Notes under the pieces: model-generated
Database searches by the model: none
Seen by the model: the letters and a program-made list of their open reading frames with translations, nothing else
What the model was told of the DNA's origin: nothing
Made by a program: the position numbers and the translations under genes
Assembly (NCBI GenBank): GCA_030068525.1
Contig: JASJOS010000014.1
Location: 1-64,000 of the forward strand
Reading direction: 5' to 3'
Length of the DNA: 64,000 nt
Source of the DNA: Xanthocytophaga flava
GTDB taxonomy: Bacteria > Bacteroidota > Bacteroidia > Cytophagales > 172606-1
In this document: piece by piece, positions 9,301-17,100 of the stretch
How the letters are laid out: each line of letters begins with the position of its first letter
Position numbering within the stretch: position 1 is the first letter of the stretch

Positions 9301-10069
9301 AACAACAGGCAGCGATGGCAAAACGCTAGTCAGCATTACTACCTATCCGGAAGATTATCCAGCAGGTACTCCTTTCATTGATGGGATGAAAACTAGTTTC
9401 CTGCATGCCTTGCCTATTGAAAGTGTAAGTTATCAGGTCAATGCAGACAATACCACCAGCATTCTTTCTGGACAGATCACTACTTATCAGACCGCCTGCT
9501 CAATTTGCAAAGATCAGACCTTTCTACTTGAGACTGCTTCGCCAGTTGCATTGGCTAACTTTAAGTTCTCCAACCGAACAATAGGACAATTGCCGTTTGG
9601 CAACACTACTGCCACAGGCTTTGCTATCGACGACAAGTATAAAAGTCGTATCAGTTATAGCTATGATTCATTTGCCAATATCCGTCAGTTAAGCAAACCC
9701 TCTGATATTCCTTTGATTTATCTGTGGGGCTATGGCCATCAGTATCCGGTAGCTGAGATTAAGAATGCTACCTATCAGCAGGTGCTTAATGCGATAGGCG
9801 GACAAAGTGTAGTCAATGATATAGCCCAAAGTCCTACAATAGATGATTACCTGGACGATTTAGCCAAGCTTCGAACCATTCCCAAAGCGATGGTAAGCAC
9901 CTATACGTATTTGCCACTGGTCGGAGTAAAGACAGTCAGTGGAGTAGATGGCAAAACACTCACCTATGAGTATGATTCATTGCAAAGACTGCGTGTGATC
10001 CGAGATCAGAAAGGCTACATTGTCAAGCAGTATCGCTATCATTATCAGGGACAACCGGCACTCGAGTAA
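6386..10069 (+). CDS. Cassette A gene 1: large exported SpvB/TcB-like Rhs shell protein
   Basis: The 1,227-residue product has an N-terminal hydrophobic export segment (about residues 16-32, ending VLVQAQ). The start of the mature protein (NAASLGVFGNVPISLYTGLP, then LPISLSYHGQGVKVDQEAS and VGLNWALMAGGTITRTIRG) resembles the opening of SpvB/TcB-type and Bacteroidetes Rhs shell proteins. The C-terminus carries YD/Rhs repeats (LTYEYDSLQRLRVIRDQKGY, KQYRYHYQGQ) but no Rhs core and no toxin tail. By analogy with TcB-TcC, in which two proteins form a hollow cocoon around a toxin, it may pair with gene 4 of the cassette; that is inference. It is 68-70% alike in layout to cassette B gene 1 by eye, with the last 804 bp nearly identical. 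It heads the cassette; a 136-base gap precedes gene 2. Confidence 0.75.
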   Translation: MIKILHLLLPIRIKQWGLFVMTLLYSVLVQAQKASSSLPTVVPPSPNAASLGVFGNVPISLYTGLPNVTIPIYTIQYRDITLPISLSYHGQGVKVDQEASWVGLNWALMAGGTITRTIRGYDDILHYNLRRGYPYLTDEILSQPGWGVPPEDAPGSDFYNQDVADYEPDIFYYNIGGQSGKFILDKITSPPAGQKITIKGIPLDAQKISITYYSNSTSTVPDNLPGYWEIITADGMKYRFETKEFTFTRRSSGVWYGAADADNNCVSNMSNGELYGNRSPDALQEYHIDNIDPTLNCKQVGAWQLDQISSPTGATVEFIYDMTTNYASLSPLMRDERNGGGFDVISGNGTETTTSQLITKERLLKEIHFGDGKIEFITENRADIGYLGTFTIPSGYTFTPSVPQRLKQIKITATNRTLNLANTVFNKVFELKYGYFNQGKAQEYLRLKLTEVIENTEKRHQFFYDERMPLPSKNSFDKDHWGYYNGPWNNYSNTLTQIPLMRYQAPNSGSATILNPSRRGADVFTIRSVDQGVTDSDGKKDYPYMKAGILTKIIYPTGGSTSFNFEPNTYELRPELVSESDDSYEMKIITAGNNHKFDANGNLLASDMSEIFEVSQITNVKFSVTNGSAVFLKAYARPNDLISIYPVNADGTLGATPIYTSSGTGCLGQVQNPGQSNPYDCISETYTSPGYDFTIYPGRYRIVFKNIFVRTPLYENPKTGIEVLNVYFKISFPNFSSATARIGGGLRIRQTVDSDGINPSKDIVRNYNYNYTDGIEKSSGKLMSNVIKYLFPTNFIDDNNTRIIGYVIRSSTTYPLSSSAQGSSVGYSKVSVSIGQNDEAGREVYYYYNEPELIRYPTAKNNCIYLPDRPFNEDKNMNGFLQEKDVFEKKNNQLRLIQKEESSFNTIILKTVKSYYFWGTWKSSTMTFRWQNSTTQTQTAVSYDAQGNAHPVVSVSRSFSDNPLHYLPTRSETTGSDGKTLVSITTYPEDYPAGTPFIDGMKTSFLHALPIESVSYQVNADNTTSILSGQITTYQTACSICKDQTFLLETASPVALANFKFSNRTIGQLPFGNTTATGFAIDDKYKSRISYSYDSFANIRQLSKPSDIPLIYLWGYGHQYPVAEIKNATYQQVLNAIGGQSVVNDIAQSPTIDDYLDDLAKLRTIPKAMVSTYTYLPLVGVKTVSGVDGKTLTYEYDSLQRLRVIRDQKGYIVKQYRYHYQGQPALE
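9266..10069 (+). repeat. Near-identical 804 bp block, copy A (partner 25855-26658)
   Basis: From GATAACCCGTTACACTATTT to the stop codon, cassette A gene 1 and cassette B gene 1 have equal length and only scattered, mainly synonymous differences. Just upstream the two genes diverge strongly. A sharp identity boundary inside a gene points to recent gene conversion or unequal recombination between the cassettes. The block encodes the YD-repeat C-terminus of the shell protein. Confidence 0.8.
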
Positions 10070-10205
10070 ATACAAAAATATATCCTGTGTGAAGTATTTT
10101 CTTGTCTGTCATTCAGATCAGAGGATAAGTTTACTGTCTGCTGGTAAGAGAAATACGATACCTAAGCCATTCAATCTGTAACCATTCTGCTTTTAATTGT
10201 TTATT

Positions 10206-11498
10206 ATGAAATATTGTCTTTATCTGTTTGTTTTCTTCTGGTCGATAACCTTGTCTGCCAGCTCATATAGGACAAGGCTGGTTTATTTACCATCAGATAC
10301 ACTTACATCCAATAGCCCATCCATAAAAAAAATAGAGATAAATCTACGCACGCAAGGCGGATTGCAGGTAGTGGGTAGTTCCCAAACCAAAGTATCCATG
10401 CGTTTGGCTTCTCAGTCATCTACTCTAACTACTACACAAGCTAATATCTTGGCACAGGGTCAAGCTGCCTCCGTATTTGTCGCTAATACTACATCTGACA
10501 AAAAACTGGATACGTTAATTTCCCGCCTGGAGGCGACTGATGGAATACATATTTTTTCCAAAGACAATGAGATTTCTCATCAGAAGCTACAGCTCGCTTT
10601 TCCTACAAATCATTCACTGTCTTTTCAACTGGAAAAAGGGGATATTGAGCTTTCGGATTTGTCTGCTTTTCTGGATGGAGATTTACAACAGGGAAATGCC
10701 ATGCTGACCCGACTGAAAGGGAATCTGCGGATGCAGCTTGGACAAGGCAATCTCATGCTTTCCGATTCGGAACTGGAAGGAACTATCAGCGTGCAGAAAG
10801 GCAATGTAACATTACAAAATCTGAAAGGGAACCTGGCTGCTTTTACCCAAGATGGAACCATAACCAGGCGCTATAGTTCAGCTTATTGTACTTCCAATCA
10901 AACGCCGCTTTCCTTGCAAAGCAACAATCAGATCGTAGAAATAGAGACCTTGCCGTATGGTGGTAATCTGTTTATTGCCAATGGTTCAGTTAAGATCGAA
11001 AAAACAACCAAAACATTGATACTGGGTCTGGATCATTCCCCTGCTCAGATTCTTTCCGCAGAAGGGACTATTACCCTCACCAGTCAGCAATCTGATGTAT
11101 CACTGCAACTAAGTGCTAGCGGAGCAAAAAGCACGGATCCGGTGGATATTCGGGTAGAGAGTGCCAATCTCACACTGGCTATTCCGGCTAGTTTTCAAGG
11201 TAAGTTAGTGATCATTCAACAGGAAGACCTTTCTGCACCTAGCACAGAGATAGTGCCTGCTGTCTATTTAGTGGAGAATGGATTTGCCCCTGTTGAGAAT
11301 CTGACAGCAGATACCCGCTTATATCCCAATGGATTACCGCTTGAACAGCAGATATGGGCTGGAAAAGCCCGCCCTCAAACCGATCAGGAAGGCAGATTCA
11401 TCGGCTTTCATACCTACTCAGAGCAACAGATTGGCGCTGGAAATAAAGTAATTCGTCTATGGGTGCACAATGGGAATCTGACTATTCGTAAGATCTGA
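10206..11498 (+). CDS. Cassette A gene 2: exported DUF4097-like (putative adhesin) beta-solenoid protein
   Basis: I chose the ATG at 10206 (MKYCLYLFVFFWSITLSASS, a signal peptide) because the cassette B homologue starts at the same position; a TTG nine bases earlier only extends the frame. The ~430-residue product has a conserved first part (EINLRTQGGLQVVGSSQTKV). Short repeated strand motifs follow, such as LEKGDIELSDL, LGQGNLMLSDSELEG and VQKGNVTLQNLKGN, the pattern of DUF4097-type right-handed solenoids. No catalytic motif is visible. It is probably a periplasmic or surface accessory of the Rhs proteins; its exact role is unknown. Its C-terminus differs considerably from the B copy. Confidence 0.65.
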   Translation: MKYCLYLFVFFWSITLSASSYRTRLVYLPSDTLTSNSPSIKKIEINLRTQGGLQVVGSSQTKVSMRLASQSSTLTTTQANILAQGQAASVFVANTTSDKKLDTLISRLEATDGIHIFSKDNEISHQKLQLAFPTNHSLSFQLEKGDIELSDLSAFLDGDLQQGNAMLTRLKGNLRMQLGQGNLMLSDSELEGTISVQKGNVTLQNLKGNLAAFTQDGTITRRYSSAYCTSNQTPLSLQSNNQIVEIETLPYGGNLFIANGSVKIEKTTKTLILGLDHSPAQILSAEGTITLTSQQSDVSLQLSASGAKSTDPVDIRVESANLTLAIPASFQGKLVIIQQEDLSAPSTEIVPAVYLVENGFAPVENLTADTRLYPNGLPLEQQIWAGKARPQTDQEGRFIGFHTYSEQQIGAGNKVIRLWVHNGNLTIRKI

Positions 11499-11573
11499 AA
11501 AGGATAATTAACTGACTCTTTTCTTGACAATGGTAGTGCCTTCTCACCTATCCGGACTTTAATCAACATATGT

Positions 11574-14039
11574 ATGCAACACACAGTTTATATACGATTC
11601 TTTTTGCAACAAATCATAAAACAATGCATTCAAGGTGTATTGATACAACCCTTACCAGGCGTTGTTTTGGTACTCCTCCTTTTGTTCAGCCAGAGTGTAC
11701 AGGCACAGACTGCTCCTCCAACCGATGGGCTGGTGATGCACTGGGCACTGGAAGATGGGGCTTCTACCACGTTAGCCGATGGATCAGGCAATAACAATAC
11801 AGGAACCTTATCGGGAACAGTAAGTTCTACCACCGCTGGCCGGGTAGGTTCTTGTCTGGAAGCTGCAAGCCGAACAGGTTGGACGGCTGTGACTTCGGCT
11901 ACTGGAGGGCTTAACTGGAAACCAACCAACTTTACGGTTTCCTTCTGGATTGCTCCCTATTCATTTGGAACCACAGTGTCCCAATTAGGATCACGAGTAG
12001 GATGGGGAGGATTTATTTTTTATATGGATAATTATGGTGGGATGTATGTGGGAACCGATCAGAATACCTGTATAAACCCTTACAATATACCTGGTGCTCC
12101 TTCCGTGCAGTTTGGTACCTATCAGTGGTATCACATGGTTTTTACCTTTACCGCTGGGAGCAGTGGCAGTACGACCGGAACGGGCAGAGTGTATAAAAAT
12201 GGAGTGTTACTCGGATCCAAAGCCATGACTAATCCCGTTACCTGGGGTGGATTTTATATGAGTAGTGCCACGGCGGCCAATGCCACCCATGGAAAAATAG
12301 ATGAAGTGCGTATTTATAATCGTGCACTTACTGACACAGAAGTGTTTAACCTGGCTGCTTACCCGCATGGACCAGCTACCGCTGTCTGGAAAAGCTCCCC
12401 TGTTTCCACTGACTGGAGCACAGCCTCCAACTGGCAGGGAGAACTGGCCCCTACCTCAGTAAGTAATATAGTGATTAACAGTTGTACCACTTGTCCTGTT
12501 TTACCCTCTGCTACTACAGTAAGTAACTTTGCTATTAACACAGGGGGTAAACTGGATTTGAACGGGCAAACCCTGACAGCTGCTACTACTACCTGGACCT
12601 CAGCTACCATTCAAAGTAATGGAGGAACCATCATCACACCTTATCCTAGCTGGACAAACTGTACTTTCTTCGGGGCTTTGAGCCATATCATGCGCCAGAA
12701 AAATGATGCGGCTAGTTCTCCTACAGGTAATACATTCAAAGGTCCTGTGGTGGTCACGTTTGAATCAGGGGGTGGAGCTTATCGTCCCGGATGGAATACC
12801 TATGAAGATACCTATAAGTTTGTCAGCAAATCGGGTAGCTATCACTGGCCACAGGGAGAATTTAAAGAGTATGCTGAAATCCGTAATGAAGGGGGATCAA
12901 CGAATGTGGCACCGGCTAATTTCCGCAAAGAAGCGCTGATGTATAATTCTTCAGCCGGTCAGTTAATTTTTGGTACTTCTGCCAGTTCGGTGATAAACTT
13001 TTATGGACCCGTGACTTTCACCAACCAGTGGGATCCGACCAACTGGCAAGCCTGGATTACAGTCGGAACAGCAGGAAACGTTACTTTCTATGACAAAGTT
13101 ACCTACAATTGTAGTGGAGGAAGACTTGAGTTTGGAACGACCAGTGGAGTGGGAAAAGTACTATTTAAGTCGACCGCTTCTATGGAAAAAGGGACAAGTG
13201 GATATGTGAGCGGGCTACTGAATTTTTATAATGTAACTGTGGAACAAGGAACAGGACCCATGACCATTGCTCAGAATCAACCGGCTGTGGCCTCTGCAAG
13301 TATTAGCATTGCCAGTTCAACTTTCAATCGGGAGGTTAGTTTCAAATCCATGGATGTCAATATCAGTGGAAGTGTTTTTGCAGAAAAAGTGACTTTTGAG
13401 AAAACAGCAGGAAACTTAGTCAATGGAGGCATCAGTGAGGGACGTAACAGATTTGAAGGAGATACCTATTTTATTAATTCGTCTGCTTCGGGTCAGATGA
13501 TTCTGGGTCGCAGCTACCCGGATATTTTCAATGGTAAACTGTTTATCACCCATGGAGGCAGTAGTGTGTTTGGGATTGGGTATCAGGCGGCAGGTACTCA
13601 GCTAAATGAGGAAGTGACACTAACCACTTCCGCGGGCACAACCGGGTATATTGAGTTTGGTGGCAATGGAGGAACTACGCTACTGAAAGATGGATTCAAG
13701 CTGAAAACTGTCACTTTCCCTGCGGGAGAACTGCGTCTGAAAGGCTTTACTCAACTGGGTTCAGATAATGAACAAACACTGAGTTTAACTGGCAGTGCAG
13801 GGCTGGTTTTTGGTGCAGGGACCATCTTCACTAGTGTTCTCACTGCTACAGCCCCCAGATTGTATCTGAATGGAAGCACCTTTAAGAAGGCTTCTACTTT
13901 CACCAAAACTGGCACAGGCGATAATGTAAGTATTGGGGGCAATGTGTTCAATGACAAAGTACTGATCCGTAACCGGGCTTCGTCTGGTACAATGCAAATG
14001 GCTACACAGGTCCAAGATCAGACTGTAAAAAGTCAATAG
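11574..14039 (+). CDS. Cassette A gene 3: exported LamG-domain, beta-helix-like protein
   Basis: The 821-residue protein has a signal segment ending SQSVQAQ (about residues 30-45). Residues ~50-260 form a LamG/concanavalin-A-like domain (GLVMHWALEDGAS start, WYHMVFTFT, GKIDEVRIYNRALTDTEV end). Then comes a TDWSTASNWQGELAPTS segment of the 'W..NW....P....V.I' type common at the start of secreted beta-rich repeats. A long glycine/asparagine-rich beta-helix-like region follows. The last 40 residues (SIGGNVFNDKVLIRNRASSG ending KSQ) are shared with cassette B gene 3, which lacks the LamG domain. An overlapping ATG at 11570 opens a different, short frame and is ignored. Role unknown, probably surface adhesion or presentation of the Rhs toxin. 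Confidence 0.7.
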   Translation: MQHTVYIRFFLQQIIKQCIQGVLIQPLPGVVLVLLLLFSQSVQAQTAPPTDGLVMHWALEDGASTTLADGSGNNNTGTLSGTVSSTTAGRVGSCLEAASRTGWTAVTSATGGLNWKPTNFTVSFWIAPYSFGTTVSQLGSRVGWGGFIFYMDNYGGMYVGTDQNTCINPYNIPGAPSVQFGTYQWYHMVFTFTAGSSGSTTGTGRVYKNGVLLGSKAMTNPVTWGGFYMSSATAANATHGKIDEVRIYNRALTDTEVFNLAAYPHGPATAVWKSSPVSTDWSTASNWQGELAPTSVSNIVINSCTTCPVLPSATTVSNFAINTGGKLDLNGQTLTAATTTWTSATIQSNGGTIITPYPSWTNCTFFGALSHIMRQKNDAASSPTGNTFKGPVVVTFESGGGAYRPGWNTYEDTYKFVSKSGSYHWPQGEFKEYAEIRNEGGSTNVAPANFRKEALMYNSSAGQLIFGTSASSVINFYGPVTFTNQWDPTNWQAWITVGTAGNVTFYDKVTYNCSGGRLEFGTTSGVGKVLFKSTASMEKGTSGYVSGLLNFYNVTVEQGTGPMTIAQNQPAVASASISIASSTFNREVSFKSMDVNISGSVFAEKVTFEKTAGNLVNGGISEGRNRFEGDTYFINSSASGQMILGRSYPDIFNGKLFITHGGSSVFGIGYQAAGTQLNEEVTLTTSAGTTGYIEFGGNGGTTLLKDGFKLKTVTFPAGELRLKGFTQLGSDNEQTLSLTGSAGLVFGAGTIFTSVLTATAPRLYLNGSTFKKASTFTKTGTGDNVSIGGNVFNDKVLIRNRASSGTMQMATQVQDQTVKSQ

Positions 14040-14109
14040 TTCTCAGATAGACCTCTTGAGAGACTGCCTGTCTGATTCTTATCCTTACCACCTTATTGAT
14101 TGATATTTT

Positions 14110-17100
14110 ATGTTATTTTCTATACAAATTACGAAACAAACACTCTTTTTCCGCAAGTTTACCCAGATAGGTAGGCTTCTGCTGGTGTTATTCTGGAGTG
14201 GGGTATTGGGAAGTGGATGGTCTACCTATGCCCAAAGTGTGCCCAAAGAACTGAATCTGAATTCGTATCAGTCTCCTGCCCGTGCCAGTGAGAAAATTAC
14301 CCTTTATCCTGGTTCAGGTACTGCCGGAGTAGTGATCCCAGCAGGCTTAGATCTGGATATGCAGATCGTCACTCCTGTCAGTGGGGAAGTACCTGCATCT
14401 GAAAATGCGATTATTACTACAGTGGCCAATCAGGTCATTTCAGTAGGAGAATGTGCTTCTCTTTCTGCTACAGCTAGCTCTACTGCTGGTAATGCCCTGC
14501 TGTTTGATGGAGTCAATGACTTTGTACAGGTAGGCACTATCGCTGCTCTCAAGTTTACTGCAACAGCTACCTTTGAAGCCTGGATTTATCCAACAGGAGC
14601 AGGCAGTCATGCAACCGCTGGAGGAGTTATTCTTTCCAAAGAAGGCGAATATCTGCTAGCTCGTTTCCCCAATGGAACCATTCAATGTGCCTTTGCCAAC
14701 ACCACTCCGGGCTGGGGGTGGATAAATACAGGTGTAGTGGCTCCATTAAACACCTGGTCGCATGTGGCAGTCAGTTATCAGAATGGGGTAGTGAAAACGT
14801 ATCTGAACGGAACCCTTGCCAATACCTATACAGGTACAGGGGTGATTGGGGATGCAGCTACCACCCAGAATGATTTTCGCATAGGAGGCAGGCAAGGTAC
14901 GTCTCAGTATTTTGCCGGACAGATAGATGAAGTTAAAGTATGGAGTGTTGAGCGAGTTGAAGCAGATATCAAGGCAGCCTATCAGCAGAAAACAGATCCT
15001 GCCAGTGCCAGTCTGGTAGGGTACTGGTCAATGGATAATTCCGATCTGAGTGCTCAGGTTCCCAATCTGGTGACAGGTGGTGCGGCAGGGACTCTTTTCA
15101 ATGGAGCATCCCGGGTTTCCTCCACAGTCAGTCTGCAAACTACCTCTTCCGCTATAGTCTGGACACGAGAAGGAAGCTCAACAGCTTTAAGTATGCAACC
15201 TGATGGAACTATCAAGTTGTGTGCAACAAATGATGCTCCTGCTGAAACTAAGCTTACTGAGGGTACTCACCGTTTTACTGTATCACTGGCCAATGATAAC
15301 ACCCCTGGCAAGATTGTCGAAACAGTCACGATTACTGTGAAGGGAGCTTTACCCGCTGTAGGATTGCCAGCCGAAACCGATCGTAACTTTGTGGTGGAGA
15401 ATACTGTTTTCAAAGAAGCACAAACTACTGAAGCGAGTCTGAAAACACTTCCGGTGGGTCAGATTGGTCAGAAGATTACCTATGTAGATGGACTGGGTAG
15501 ATCTTTACAATCGGTGGTAGTGCAAGGGGCTCCTGAGATCGATGGCAAACGAAACGATATTGTCTCTTTTGTAGAATATGATCCATTTGGACGACAGCCC
15601 AAAAGCTATCTGTCCTATACCGCTGATTTGGTTAATACAGCCAATGCACAACTACATTTCAGAAGTAATCCGTTGCCTGAACAGGAAGCTTTCTATTCTG
15701 CTATTAAACCAGGAGAAGGAGCTGCTTTTTCTGAAACTGTTTTTGACAATTCGCCTTTAAGCAAAACACTGGCTCGTGGGGCAGTGGGCGATGCCTGGCA
15801 GATTAAGAATCGTGCCAATCTGGATGATCCCATTAATCAGATTACCCGTGGGAGCCAGAGAACCAATCTACTAGGAGAAGTTCGCCGCTGGACATACAAC
15901 TTTGCAACAGGAGTTGCCTCAAGTGTGAATGGAAGTAGTGGCTTTTATGACCCGTCTACCAGTGAAGGGTTATTGATAGTGGTTGAAGGGACTAGTGAAA
16001 GTGAGCGAAAAGTATTCGAATACATTAACAGAGACGGACAAACTATCTGCAAGCGGGTACAGGAAAAAGAAACTCAGAATCTGGCCAGTCTGGAAAACCT
16101 GCAGGAAAGTGTAAACTCAGGTTGGGCTACCACTTATTATATTTATGATGATTTTGGTTTACTGCGTTATGTAATTCCACCCAAAGCCACGGATGCACTT
16201 GCTTCTGTAAATTACAGCTTTGATTTTAATGCTGAGTTCACCAAAACATGGCTGTTTGCCTATGAGTATGATGAGCGCCATCGGATGATTCGCAAACGCG
16301 TGCCTGGAGGTGGCCTTTCCCAAATGGTTTATAACGTGAATGATCAAGTGGTGCTTAGCCAGGATGCTCATCAGGCAGAAGGGTATAAATCAGCTGATGG
16401 TGTTAGCCAGATCACCAATGAATGGAATTTTACCAAATATGATGTGTTAGGACGGGTGGTAATTACTGGACGCTGGATTGACCAGGCTGCAAGAGATCGT
16501 GCTACCTTACAGCAGGTAGTTAACAGTCAGACACAGTTATGGGAAGAACGTAATACAACTATTGCTTCCTCTACCGAAACAGGTTATAGCGCAGTTGCTT
16601 TTCCGCAGCCGGGGAACAATGCACAAAACTATATTCCGCTGACTATTAAGTATTATGATGATTATAGTTTTAAAAGTTCTTCTGAGTTTGTATACAGTAA
16701 ACCGGCTCCTCTATTTGACAATGCACCAGATATGAATGTGTATGGGAAACCAACGGGAACACGTGTGCGAATGTTGACTACATCTACTGGCGCAGAATCC
16801 ACACAATGGCTAGTCAATGTTTCCTACTATGATGAGTATGGACGGGTAATTCAGGCCCATGCACAAAATCACCAGAATGGAGTAGACATTGCCTCAAGCC
16901 GCTATGATTTTTCCGGTAAGATGCTTGAATCTTTTGTTCGTCACGAAAATCCGGCTGCTCAGGATCAGGACCGCAAAACGCTTACGGTTCGGGGACGTAC
17001 TCAGTATGATCATGCAGGAAGGGTATTGGTTTCCTATCAGAAGATTGGAACCGGAGTGGAAGAAAAACTGGCTGTGATGGTCTATAACCAATTGGGTGAA

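Noticed and set aside
10197-10205. TTG start extending cassette A gene 2 by three codons
   Set aside because: The B copy starts with the ATG at the equivalent of 10206 and the signal peptide begins there.
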